Of a stretch of DNA of 34,891 nucleotides, positions 23,021 to 30,160 are shown piece after piece. Below the pieces are notes generated by a model. It did no database searches. It was not told the DNA's origin and saw only the letters and a program-made list of their open reading frames with translations. The stretch's first letter is position 1; each line of letters opens with the position of its first letter. A program made the translations under genes and the position numbers. The stretch is from a virus. The DNA lies in the IMG/VR virus record IMGVR_UViG_3300042260_000193, positions 1 to 34,891 of that record; one strand, written 5' to 3'.

Positions 23021-23028
23021 CAAATATA
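23021..23028 (-). promoter_or_regulatory. Promoter -7 element TATATTTG before the structured leader
   Basis: Full match to TAnnTTTG on the minus strand, 5-8 bp after the DnaA-like gene stop. A transcript starting about 6-8 nt downstream would begin at the first arm of the structured leader. Confidence 0.5.
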
Positions 23029-23032
23029 ACGT

Positions 23033-23461
23033 TTAACTTTCAATAAAGTTGCATTGCTCTAAAACTTTTTCGTAAACACCTAGCTTAACACGGCGTCGAA
23101 TACGTTTAAAGTCGCGAATAGTCCTAGCCTCTATAATGTCCGCTTTTAAGTCCGCTTTTCTTGCGTTCTTTTGTTCTGGGAATATCAATACGCTACCCTC
23201 TAGTTGCTTCTTTAGTTGGAATGTTTCGTGTTTATAGTCTTCGTCGTTGTACCCGGTCAAGTTTTCGTGTGTTCGTAGGCCGTGTATAATTGTAGCGTGG
23301 TGCTTACCGAATATTTCGCCAATTTGCGAAAGGCTAAAGCCGCTTGTTCTAAGTTCGTGGTATAGGTACGCGCGTTTGTAAATCAGTCCGCGATCCCTAG
23401 CCTTGTTTCTTAGGTCGTAGGCTTCGACAAGTTCGTGGATTATTGCTATTTTGTTTTTCAT
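23033..23461 (-). CDS. DnaA domain IV-like DNA-binding protein
   Basis: 142 residues. 'YKRAYLYHELRTSGFSLSQI' and 'GEIFGKHHATIIHGLRTHEN' (about 28-67) closely follow the C-terminal DNA-binding domain of DnaA, which reads DnaA boxes through a helix-turn-helix and a conserved 'HxTxxH'-type segment. There is no AAA+ domain: this is the binding domain alone. It may direct replication to the phage origin or compete with host DnaA. It lies next to the initiator operon. Confidence 0.75.
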   Translation of the reverse strand: MKNKIAIIHELVEAYDLRNKARDRGLIYKRAYLYHELRTSGFSLSQIGEIFGKHHATIIHGLRTHENLTGYNDEDYKHETFQLKKQLEGSVLIFPEQKNARKADLKADIIEARTIRDFKRIRRRVKLGVYEKVLEQCNFIES

Positions 23462-23667
23462 TTGGTTTCGTTTTTATAGTATTTTTCTAGTTCCTCGGCT
23501 ATGTGCCATTCGTTAGCGTGCCACGGGTGGCCGTTGTTGTCTGTTACAAAAACACGTGTTGTTTTTAGGTATTCGATAGGACTTAACCCAGCTTTGAGAG
23601 CGTCTATTTTTTTATTGTGTAGTTCAGCAATAAATAACGCGGCTTGTTTTGCTTGTTCTCTTTTCAT
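23458..23667 (-). CDS. Small early protein, unknown function
   Basis: 69 residues with an Ala-rich helix (KQAALFIAELHNKKIDALKA) and a polar end. It overlaps the DnaA-like start by 4 bp and its ATG overlaps the stop of the 48-residue gene upstream (ATGA). Not recognised; probably a partner in the early operon. Confidence 0.6.
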   Translation of the reverse strand: MKREQAKQAALFIAELHNKKIDALKAGLSPIEYLKTTRVFVTDNNGHPWHANEWHIAEELEKYYKNETK

Positions 23668-23810
23668 ATTTCCGTTATTTTGAATTTGCCGTCGTTGTAT
23701 CTGCCAGTCTCTAGAAAGTCCATCTTTTTGTAGTAAGCCAGCGACTTGCTAGTAAAAATCCATTCTTGCACTATTGCTAGGCCTACTTGGTATGTTAGTT
23801 TGTATCTCAT
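23664..23810 (-). CDS. 48-residue early protein, unknown function
   Basis: Begins MRYKLTYQVGLAIVQEWIFT, ends GKFKITEI. ATG 23810, TGA 23664, with ATGA overlaps on both sides (at 23807-23810 and 23664-23667). It fills an otherwise empty 140-bp gap. Coupled overlaps are the main support. Confidence 0.6.
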   Translation of the reverse strand: MRYKLTYQVGLAIVQEWIFTSKSLAYYKKMDFLETGRYNDGKFKITEI

Positions 23811-24019
23811 ATCTCTTGCATTTTAATTTCACAGATGCGGTTATAAAGTCCTTCGTTAAAGTTTGTCCAAAATCGGTTGCGTTGGTAGTGGCTAAACGCA
23901 CCACCACTCGTCAGCGTCGTTGTACTCTGTGACGTAGGAATCTTCGAACGTGTTAGCTTCGTAAAGTTCAGTAAGGCGCTCGTCGCAAGCGCGGGTTTCT
24001 TTAATAGTAAGTCTTTCAT
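23807..24019 (-). CDS. Uncertain overlapping gene
   Basis: A 70-residue frame whose first 43 codons lie inside the 102-residue gene in another frame. Its end is ATGA-coupled to the 48-residue gene, and its last third is the only frame covering 23811-23891. It may be a genuine overlapping gene, or the remains of a shorter gene lacking a usable ATG. Confidence 0.3.
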   Translation of the reverse strand: MKDLLLKKPALATSALLNFTKLTRSKIPTSQSTTTLTSGGAFSHYQRNRFWTNFNEGLYNRICEIKMQEI

Positions 24020-24200
24020 CGTAAGTAATTTTAGTTATTTTATAATTTGCGTAAGCGTCGTAAATTTTTATTTCGTATTCTGCTAGAATTTCGCCGTTGG
24101 TATCGGTGTCGCCTTCATCCCAAAGGGTGACCATTAAGTAAACGAAGTTCATGCCGCTAGCTTTGTATACTTCGAAGTCTTTAAGTTCTGGTGTTTTCAT
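23892..24200 (-). CDS. Acidic small protein, unknown function
   Basis: 102 residues, acidic, starting 'MKTPELKDFEVYKASGMNFV' and ending 'NDADEWWCV'. The negative charge would suit a DNA mimic or a protein inhibitor, but that is speculation. It has no membrane segment. Closely packed with the next gene (1 bp gap). Confidence 0.6.
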   Translation of the reverse strand: MKTPELKDFEVYKASGMNFVYLMVTLWDEGDTDTNGEILAEYEIKIYDAYANYKITKITYDERLTIKETRACDERLTELYEANTFEDSYVTEYNDADEWWCV

Positions 24201-24201
24201 G

Positions 24202-24426
24202 TTATTTGAATTTGTCGTTATATACGTGGTTCATGTACTTGTTAAAGCTTGGCTTTAGTTCGTATGTCTTTTGTTTGTGTGTTTGTTCGTTTCGTGTTTT
24301 GGCATCTAGTACCGGGTAGCTATTTGTTGAAGCAAGCCAGTACAAAAAAACGAGGCCTAAAAGCATTATAATGCCACCGCCGAGCGTGTCGCGTTGGTAT
24401 TGGTCTAGGTTTTTAATTGTTTTCAT
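24202..24426 (-). CDS. Small single-span membrane protein
   Basis: 74 residues with one hydrophobic helix (about 15-32, GGGIIMLLGLVFLYWLAS) and a polar tail. It overlaps the upstream gene by 14 bp. Unknown; small membrane proteins at the front of the early region are often involved in host takeover or superinfection exclusion. Confidence 0.6.
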   Translation of the reverse strand: MKTIKNLDQYQRDTLGGGIIMLLGLVFLYWLASTNSYPVLDAKTRNEQTHKQKTYELKPSFNKYMNHVYNDKFK

Positions 24427-24586
24427 CTTGAATAGTATCTAAAAGGTTTAAAATTGAACCCCAAGCGCCGAGCGCGTAACGGGTGTGCTTATGGTCTACA
24501 CCATATTGGCTTTTGCATTCTTGCAAGTCCGCGTACAATTCTTGTTCTTTGCTGCGGATAAGGTCTAAAATTTGTTCTTTGTTCAT
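24413..24586 (-). CDS. First early gene, small helical protein
   Basis: 57 residues from ATG 24586 (MNKEQILDLIRSKEQELYAD). A longer start at 24652 would place the promoter element (24609-24616) within the coding region, so the internal start is preferred. The protein is helical and acidic with one Cys. It is the first gene of the early arc. Confidence 0.65.
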   Translation of the reverse strand: MNKEQILDLIRSKEQELYADLQECKSQYGVDHKHTRYALGAWGSILNLLDTIQDENN

Positions 24587-24602
24587 GTCGTTAGCGTTTT
24601 TG

Positions 24603-24639
24603 TATATGCAAATATATATAGCTTTATCGGATATATCAA
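24603..24639 (-). promoter_or_regulatory. Early promoter (TTG ... TATATTTG)
   Basis: Minus-strand TTG, a spacer of 20 bp, then TATATTTG (24616-24609): a good Bacteroidota-type promoter. The 16-bp element TATATATTTGCATATA (24618-24603) is identical to that of the erf promoter. A leader of about 15 nt leads to ATG 24586. Confidence 0.6.
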
Positions 24640-24731
24640 CAAAAAGTTTCACAAATGTTCAAAGTTTTTTTAACTTTTTTTAAAATCATAGTGTTTACTT
24701 GGGCTGCAGACGTGGTAAATTTTACAACTAT

Positions 24732-24761
24732 CGTAACAAATACCGCTATAAAAATGTTACG
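24732..24761. promoter_or_regulatory. Inverted repeat upstream of the early promoter
   Basis: Perfect 7-bp arms CGTAACA (24732-24738) and TGTTACG (24755-24761) with a 16-bp AT-rich spacer. It lies in the 230-bp gene-free stretch between the late terminator and the early promoter, which otherwise holds only an AT-rich run near 24660-24690. Operator or replication site; untested. Confidence 0.45.
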
Positions 24762-24765
24762 AAAC

Positions 24766-24789
24766 AAAAAAGCCACCCCGAAGGATGGC
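24766..24789 (-). terminator. Rho-independent terminator with UUCG loop
   Basis: Minus strand: GCCATCC (24789-24783), loop TTCG, GGGTGGC (24778-24772), six T (24771-24766). Seven pairs including one G-U. It ends the late arc after the metallophosphoesterase gene (stop 24816). Confidence 0.85.
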
Positions 24790-24815
24790 CTTTAACAACT
24801 ATGAAACGTGTAAAG

Positions 24816-25880
24816 TTAACTAAAAAAGTATTCGTTTATGCTTTTGCGGTGTTCGTCGTAGTTAAAATGCACAAAACCCGACTTACCTAGTTGAAAGTTT
24901 GTAGCTACCCAGTTGCTAGAGGGGCTAAAAGCGGGGTAATTATAATACTTGAAAACGTCCGAACTTGAACTATCAAATAAGTATAGGTGGCTGTCGCCTT
25001 TTTCAAAGGTAATATCTAGGCCTTTGTTAACTAGTTGTTTCGTGTTTAGGTAGCCGAGTATTTTGTTTATTTGGTTAGGATCTATTTTAGGCTTAAACCC
25101 GTGCTTTAAATTATGGGTGTCTTTTCCGTGCGTAGTAATGAAACAATAATTACCTACTAGTTCGTAGTCTATAAACGCCGTCTGGTTAATTACCTTCACG
25201 TGTTTTAAGTCGCGTTCGACGTATGTTTTGAAAGACTGGTTAACAAAGTACGCAAAGTCGCCGCTATGGTTGTCGTTGCAAATGTTTCGAACGTGAATAG
25301 TTTTGTAGAACGGCGCCAGGTATTGCAGTAACAAGGTCTTAAATTGAAAGCCAACATCGAAAGCTTTTTGGTTGCTCATGTTTTGCGGTAACGCGTGGCC
25401 GCCTCTAGTCGTTTGGGCGTTAAAGCCGTCTAAGTAGTCGCCTAGATCCAGAATATAAAGCGTGTCGCTGTTCTGTTTTTCTAGTGTGTAGCTTACCATT
25501 TGCTCTAGTCGGTCAAATAGTATATCTTCGTTCCATTCTGTGCCGTACATACTGCGCCCTTTGTCGCTTGCGTCCATTCCTATATGCACGTCTGTAAATA
25601 CTAGCTTGTCAAATAGGCCTTTGTGCGTTCGTTTTTTTGTAGGTTCTATAACTAGTTTCGGCGCGTCTTTAATTAGGGCCTCAAAGTCTATATTTTTAAC
25701 GTCGAAGTCATTACCAAAAGACGGATTTTTAAAGAACAAGCTAGCATCTTTCGATTTTAACCAGCCATGTTTAACGTCTTTTTCGTCTAAGCCTAGGCCG
25801 TTAGCTTGTTTTTTGATAGCCCGGTATTGATTGACTATGTCGGCTTCGTCTGGTTTTAATCTGTATCGAAATTGCTTCAT
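24816..25880 (-). CDS. Calcineurin-like metallophosphoesterase, second type
   Basis: 354 residues. Motifs: D-x-H (Asp97, His99), GDYLD (Asp148), a variant N-D-N-H (Asn202 to His205, 'ICNDNHSGDF'), and 'THGKDTHN' (His251). A late 'KGDSHLYLFD' stands where GHxH is expected. The N-terminal 85 residues are an extra domain with a helical part like a DNA-binding extension. Substrate unknown. It overlaps the u-spanin by 4 bp and is the last gene before the terminator. It differs in length and motifs from the 290-residue enzyme at 1029-1901. Confidence 0.8.
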   Translation of the reverse strand: MKQFRYRLKPDEADIVNQYRAIKKQANGLGLDEKDVKHGWLKSKDASLFFKNPSFGNDFDVKNIDFEALIKDAPKLVIEPTKKRTHKGLFDKLVFTDVHIGMDASDKGRSMYGTEWNEDILFDRLEQMVSYTLEKQNSDTLYILDLGDYLDGFNAQTTRGGHALPQNMSNQKAFDVGFQFKTLLLQYLAPFYKTIHVRNICNDNHSGDFAYFVNQSFKTYVERDLKHVKVINQTAFIDYELVGNYCFITTHGKDTHNLKHGFKPKIDPNQINKILGYLNTKQLVNKGLDITFEKGDSHLYLFDSSSSDVFKYYNYPAFSPSSNWVATNFQLGKSGFVHFNYDEHRKSINEYFFS

Positions 25881-26317
25881 AAATTGTATTTAGAGAATTT
25901 GAGTAACCAATGCGCAACGTAACCCGCCACGAATCCGATTATAAATAGCCACAAATTAGCTTTCGTTTTTTTATTGCGTTCGGTTTTCCACTTTACGACC
26001 TCTACTTTTTCTAGCATTTTTATAGTGTCGCGCTTTAGTCTGTATTCTATTCGTGTTTCTAGTCGCGTTTTAGGCACGAAAGAACGCTTGTAACGCACTA
26101 TCGTATCTTTTTGGTATATTACCCTTTCCCAATAAATTGAATCCCTTAAAACGTACGGAATCGAATCGACCGAACTTATTGTTATTGTGTCCGCAATAGT
26201 GTCGCAGCGGTAACCTTTTTTAATCGCCTTATTTATATGGTAATTAACGCCGCAACTTGTCACAATTATTGCAAGAATAAGTGACAAAATAAGGTTATAG
26301 CTTGAAAGTTTTTTCAT
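25877..26317 (-). CDS. Putative unimolecular spanin
   Basis: 146 residues. Lipoprotein signal (hydrophobic 8-20, lipobox 'VTSC' with Cys22) and a C-terminal membrane helix (about 120-137), with a charged periplasmic region between. This single-chain outer- plus inner-membrane design is that of u-spanins, which fuse membranes at lysis. The element 'KAIKKGY' is shared with the spanin at 1867-2352. It follows the M15 lysin by 11 bp. Confidence 0.68.
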   Translation of the reverse strand: MKKLSSYNLILSLILAIIVTSCGVNYHINKAIKKGYRCDTIADTITISSVDSIPYVLRDSIYWERVIYQKDTIVRYKRSFVPKTRLETRIEYRLKRDTIKMLEKVEVVKWKTERNKKTKANLWLFIIGFVAGYVAHWLLKFSKYNL

Positions 26318-26328
26318 TTTTTAAGGCT

Positions 26329-26793
26329 TTAGGCTGATATTTCAAAGTGCATCCAGTCGTAATTCTTGGCTCTTCCCAAACTTAAGAATCCGTGTTTCTC
26401 GAAAATGTCTAGCATTTGTTTGTACTCGGGGCGTGCAAAGCGTGCAGTTTTACTAGTTTCTTTCAAAGTGTTTCTAGCGGGGTCTAAATCTATGGCAATA
26501 CCCCACGCGTGCTTCGACCATGAAGTACCGCCGCGCATTTTGCGGTAATTAAAACAGCCCCCGTAAAGGTCTATACCTAGTTCTACTATACGTTCGTACC
26601 CGTACACCTCTAAAAGTTCGTTAAACACGCTTAAAAAGGCGTTAGCTACGTCTTTATGGCAACGCATACGGGTTACTTTTGTCTTGGTGTCCCATGCTAT
26701 ACGCATCGGATAGGGTAGATTAATAGTAGTTAAGTACGTTCCCGCTTCGTTAGGTTGTCCGTATTTCTTTAGGGCTTGGGCAGTTGTTAGCAT
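26329..26793 (-). CDS. M15-family L,D/D-peptidase endolysin
   Basis: 154 residues. Zinc site of the M15 (VanY/Ply-type) family: '[13 protein letters not shown]' (His95, Asp102, SxHxxGxAxD) and 'YDWMHFEI' (Asp146, His149). The family cuts peptide bonds in peptidoglycan stem peptides. There is no signal peptide, so a holin is needed, and one lies directly upstream. It is unrelated to the amidase at 2615-3259. Its start reads AACAAGTTATG. Confidence 0.88.
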   Translation of the reverse strand: MLTTAQALKKYGQPNEAGTYLTTINLPYPMRIAWDTKTKVTRMRCHKDVANAFLSVFNELLEVYGYERIVELGIDLYGGCFNYRKMRGGTSWSKHAWGIAIDLDPARNTLKETSKTARFARPEYKQMLDIFEKHGFLSLGRAKNYDWMHFEISA

Positions 26794-26845
26794 AACTTGT
26801 TATTAAAGGGACAAATGTCCAGTTTTTTGAACTATAAACGGGACT

Positions 26846-27271
26846 TTATTTAAGTTCCTCTAGTTGTTCTTTGCTGCGTAGTACAAAGGTTTTAAACTTG
26901 TCCCAAACATTTACACCAGTTACAGAAAAGTAGCTTTCGTTAATGCTTTTTACTTCGGTTACTACGCAGAAGAAAGTAAACATTTTTGTTAACACTAGAT
27001 CCACCGCAATGAAATGACCTAGAATGTCGGAGACTACGTATTTTTCCAGCAAGAAAATAAACACAATAGCACCCGAATAAAGAAGGCTTTTGCTTATTGT
27101 ATGGCTCAAACGTCTAGAACGTATAGACGACCAACCGCCTTTTTTCACGCTTCGCCAAATACCAAAACACGTGTCTAAAATAATAGCTAGCACGGCAATA
27201 AATACAAGCGGTTTAACGGGCGCTAAAACGGATAGTAAGGCAAAGGCTAGAATTTGTGTTTTAGTTGTCAT
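26846..27271 (-). CDS. Putative holin
   Basis: 141 residues with about three membrane stretches (7-39, 60-80, 85-105) and a charged end. 'KSINESYFSVTGVNVW' (about 107-122) matches the protein at 3256-3750. It overlaps the adaptor gene by one base and precedes the lysin, so the lysis genes are expressed together with head genes. Confidence 0.65.
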   Translation of the reverse strand: MTTKTQILAFALLSVLAPVKPLVFIAVLAIILDTCFGIWRSVKKGGWSSIRSRRLSHTISKSLLYSGAIVFIFLLEKYVVSDILGHFIAVDLVLTKMFTFFCVVTEVKSINESYFSVTGVNVWDKFKTFVLRSKEQLEELK

Positions 27272-27828
27272 TAAAAAACCATTATTGAGTTATTGTACCC
27301 GTTGTCGTTGTAACGTTGGCCACAACGTCCAAAACACGTACCTATGCAATCGCACGCGTCAATCTGTGGGCGTAAGTCTGTGTCGCGGTTTTCCTTACTT
27401 GTAAAAAGCGGGAAAAGGTTTTTATTGGCTAGCAACCATTTCGAAAGTCGGGCTTCAAAGAAACTCGCTTTTTGTGCGTAGTGTTCCATAGAAAAGGCTA
27501 CTTCAGCACGGCTTACACTACTAGAAAAGTCCCCAAACTGCGTTTGCAAACCTTTGTTTTTAAGTTGGTACGAAAGGCCAAAAACGGCGTCTTCTGCCGA
27601 ACGCCACGCTACTACGGGTTGAATAAACGCAACTAGTTCTTGTTCGTCGTTGGTTAACGTTTGGTTGTTGTACTTTGCTAGAAGGTCGTTATAAAACACG
27701 GAACCCAATATAGGTTGAACGCGTAAGTCTGATTGCGTTTTAATGTATGGCGTTACGTCTGTTACGTCTACATTTGCCGTAATAGGCGTGTTCGTCTTTA
27801 AGTAGTTTTCTGTTATAAAGTAAATCAT
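27271..27828 (-). CDS. Head-tail adaptor (connector) protein
   Basis: 185 residues. The opening 'FITENYLKTNTPITANVDVT' and 'LRVQPILGSVFYNDLLAKYN' (about 35-54) are typical of connector proteins next to the portal in Bacteroidota phages. The C-terminus has a cysteine group 'ACDCIGTCFGRCG' (about 158-170) that may bind metal. It overlaps the portal stop by 4 bp. Confidence 0.7.
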   Translation of the reverse strand: MIYFITENYLKTNTPITANVDVTDVTPYIKTQSDLRVQPILGSVFYNDLLAKYNNQTLTNDEQELVAFIQPVVAWRSAEDAVFGLSYQLKNKGLQTQFGDFSSSVSRAEVAFSMEHYAQKASFFEARLSKWLLANKNLFPLFTSKENRDTDLRPQIDACDCIGTCFGRCGQRYNDNGYNNSIMVF

Positions 27829-29126
27829 AGCGCGGGGGTTTGTACGGGTATTACGTCGCCACCTTCAACGGGTGGTAAGCTTGCAAGCGCTCTAATTTCG
27901 TTCGGTGTCATGGTGTCAAGTACTTTAGTAGCTACCAACGGCGACATAGCGTTAAGGGCGTCTTGGGTTTTACTTGCGTCGCCTTCTACTTCTACGATAG
28001 TTTCATTAATAATCTGGAAATTCTTAATAGAAAACGTAGCAGACAAACGCGAAATGTTAATTAACTCTTGAAAAATTTCCGTTACTTGTTCGCGCAAAGG
28101 AATTACAACGTTCTTTTCAAAAATAATGTAGGCTTGTTTAATGTCCGAACCATTACCCAAAGAACCCGTAGTGCGAACGCCTAGTAAGATAGGGTCGATA
28201 GTATGGGCAAAGCAAATTTGTTCGGTATTTAACCCGCTAGCTTCTTGAAATAGTTTGTCGTTTTGGTTTGTTGGTATGCTTTCGATTTTCGGTAATTGGT
28301 CTTGACTATTTGCAAAGAAGGCCACACCTTTACCCGCGTTATGCGCACCTTTCATGCGGTCGATAGTGTCGCGTAGTACTTTCTTTTCTTCTTCGCTTTG
28401 TGGGCGTTTAGGAAAAAGCATAGCAAAAGACGGGAAAATAGAGTTTTGAATGTTCGACTTTGCAAAGTATGAAAGTTCGCCAGACAAGAAAGCGAAGTTT
28501 AAAGCGCTAGTGTATTGCGGTAATGGGTAATAATCTTGACCAATGCTAGGTAATTCGTAGGCGTAAAGCTGGCACTTGTCCGTATTTAGTGGGTGGTATG
28601 GTTTAACGGGTTCTACGTCTATTCTACTACTCCAGTCGTCGCACAAATAGTAACAATCTTTTTTGTTGTTAATACGTACCTTTTCGGGGCTTACGTTTTC
28701 AATGCTTTTTACTTTTCCTTTGTCGTCAAAGTACAATTTAAAGTACACGCGGTGGTGCATTACTAGTTGTTTTGTAACGGCTTTAAGCGCTTTAGATAGG
28801 CGCATTTTCTTTTCCCAAGTATACAACGCTAGTTTTTCGTCGGGCGTTAACTTGTCCGTCTTTAATTCGTACCCCGCGCCTATTGTAGCGTTAACTTTAA
28901 AGTCCACAACCGCCCCATGTAAGGGCGACATATAGTAAAGTTGGTTTAACGTTTCGGGGAAAAGGTTGTCTTGTCCAAAAGGAATATAGCCCGCCACTTG
29001 GTAGCGTCCGTTAACGTAAGGTAGCGTTAAGTTACCCCCGCCAATTTTACCGAACGGCGTTGAAAAGCTTTGATAGCCTTCTATTACCTCTGGTTTTTGT
29101 TGTCTAAATCTATCAAAAATACCCAT
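27825..29126 (-). CDS. Portal protein
   Basis: 433 residues from 'MGIFDRFRQQKPEVIEG', a start typical of HK97-type portals; 29135 (MTSMGIF) is also possible. The sequence is that of a portal: 'MSPLHGAVVDFKVNATIGAG', 'NVSPEKVRI', 'ELSYFAKSNIQNSIFPSFAM' and a long helix near the C-terminus. It forms the dodecameric ring through which DNA enters. The upstream gene stop overlaps or abuts its start. All flanking genes are head genes. Confidence 0.88.
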   Translation of the reverse strand: MGIFDRFRQQKPEVIEGYQSFSTPFGKIGGGNLTLPYVNGRYQVAGYIPFGQDNLFPETLNQLYYMSPLHGAVVDFKVNATIGAGYELKTDKLTPDEKLALYTWEKKMRLSKALKAVTKQLVMHHRVYFKLYFDDKGKVKSIENVSPEKVRINNKKDCYYLCDDWSSRIDVEPVKPYHPLNTDKCQLYAYELPSIGQDYYPLPQYTSALNFAFLSGELSYFAKSNIQNSIFPSFAMLFPKRPQSEEEKKVLRDTIDRMKGAHNAGKGVAFFANSQDQLPKIESIPTNQNDKLFQEASGLNTEQICFAHTIDPILLGVRTTGSLGNGSDIKQAYIIFEKNVVIPLREQVTEIFQELINISRLSATFSIKNFQIINETIVEVEGDASKTQDALNAMSPLVATKVLDTMTPNEIRALASLPPVEGGDVIPVQTPAL

Positions 29127-29127
29127 A

Positions 29128-29478
29128 CTAGTCATATATCGAAGACACGGCAACGCCAGCAACTACCATGCGGCCTTCTTCTATTAAGTTTAATTCGTCT
29201 GTGTTCGTGTTTTCGTCTACTATTATTTCTACGAGGCTTTCGTAAACGCTATATTTATATTGACCTTTTGTTAGTGTGACGTCTACGCCTTCTTCTAAAG
29301 TGAAAAGGTTGTAACGTTGTGGCCAATTACTAGTGTCTACACCCGCCCAAAAGATAGGCTCTACGGCGGTGTTATATTCGCCCTCAAACACGAACAAATA
29401 AAAGGGGTTTACTAACGTCGTTACCTCGCTTAATGTCAGCGCGAACGTGTTTATTTCCCCCTTGTCTATGTAAATCAT
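29128..29478 (-). CDS. Small virion-associated protein, unknown function
   Basis: 116 residues from ATG 29478. The longer frame to 29517 adds a non-conserved stretch, while ATG 29478 carries the box TTTAATATTGTTATG, so it is preferred. Beta-rich ('NPFYLFVFEGEYNTA', 'LTKGQYKYSVYE'). I recognise the pattern from Bacteroidota phages near portal and tail genes, but no function is known. Confidence 0.7.
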   Translation of the reverse strand: MIYIDKGEINTFALTLSEVTTLVNPFYLFVFEGEYNTAVEPIFWAGVDTSNWPQRYNLFTLEEGVDVTLTKGQYKYSVYESLVEIIVDENTNTDELNLIEEGRMVVAGVAVSSIYD

Positions 29479-29490
29479 AACAATATTAAA
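29479..29490 (-). promoter_or_regulatory. Start-abutting box TTTAATATTG + GTTATG
   Basis: Decides the start at 29478. In this case and at 32107-32118 the word TTTTTGAAC also lies 15 bp upstream of the box. Confidence 0.55.
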
Positions 29491-29510
29491 TTTTGAAAGC
29501 GTAACGTTCA

Positions 29511-29537
29511 AAAACACAAAACCCCCTAAAGAGGGGG
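29511..29537 (-). terminator. Terminator after the putative tail tube gene
   Basis: Minus strand: CCCCC (29537-29533), six-base loop, GGGGG (29526-29522), then a T-rich tail broken by single G (TTTTGTGTTTTT). It separates the tail tube gene from the portal block. Confidence 0.7.
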
Positions 29538-29565
29538 CTAGTGTTATCCGAATAAAAGGGCTTAA

Positions 29566-30084
29566 TTATGGTGTAGTCAATCCCGCAATAATAGCTGGGT
29601 CTACCTCGTAAGCCAAAGATTCGTTTTCCGCGATTAAAGTAAGGGAATATTTACTGCCGTCTGCACGGGTAACCCCAGAGCCTTCGCCGTAAGCGCTAAC
29701 TTGCAAGTATGGAAAATACCAATATTTGCCGTTTGCGTCGCCTACTACCGCGTTCAAGTACTGCTGGCCAGCGCCTAATACTTTAATAGCGCGGCTTTTT
29801 TCTTGGTCGCGTCGGTGGAACATTAAGTTAATTGTTTGAGTAACAAAAGACGAACCATTTACTAGGTCGATAGTTCCGTCTTCGGTAAAGCTACCCGTGT
29901 TACGTTTGAATTCTAGCGCAACGTAAGGCGCAGTTTTAGTAATAGCGGTTACTTCCCAGTTCGTGCCTGTTTCGTCTGTGGTAATACCCGTAATGTTGTC
30001 TTGTTGGTTAATCAACAAAGTGTAAATCCCGCCGCTGTTGTTGTTGCAGTCTTTTAGGATTTCTTCGAGTGTAGCGCAAGCCAT
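29566..30084 (-). CDS. Putative major tail tube protein
   Basis: 172 residues, beta-rich, starting 'MACATLEEILKDCNNNSGGI' and with 'NLMFHRRDQEKSRAIKVL' (about 86-103) and a C-terminal 'LIAENESLAYEVDPAII'. Its size, beta content and position fit a siphophage tail tube protein. It is isolated between two terminators, which suits a protein made in large amount. Confidence 0.6.
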   Translation of the reverse strand: MACATLEEILKDCNNNSGGIYTLLINQQDNITGITTDETGTNWEVTAITKTAPYVALEFKRNTGSFTEDGTIDLVNGSSFVTQTINLMFHRRDQEKSRAIKVLGAGQQYLNAVVGDANGKYWYFPYLQVSAYGEGSGVTRADGSKYSLTLIAENESLAYEVDPAIIAGLTTP

Positions 30085-30107
30085 GATTTTTAGATTTAAT
30101 TGGTTAT

Positions 30108-30135
30108 AAAAAAGGGCGGCGTTTTATGGCCGCCC
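30108..30135 (-). terminator. Strong terminator after the major capsid gene
   Basis: Minus strand: GGGCGGC (30135-30129), eight-base loop, GCCGCCC (30120-30114), six T (30113-30108). Perfect GC-rich stem. Confidence 0.88.
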
Positions 30136-30160
30136 CGTATCTTTTTAAATTGTGTTACGA

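Noticed and set aside
24587-24652. Longer N-terminus for the first early gene
   Set aside because: It would run through the -7 element at 24609-24616; the internal ATG at 24586 fits the promoter.
26801-26815. Palindromic GGACA/TGTCC with a following T-run between holin and M15 gene
   Set aside because: The loop is 2 nt and the T-run is on the plus strand, where no gene ends, so it is not a working terminator for the minus-strand genes.
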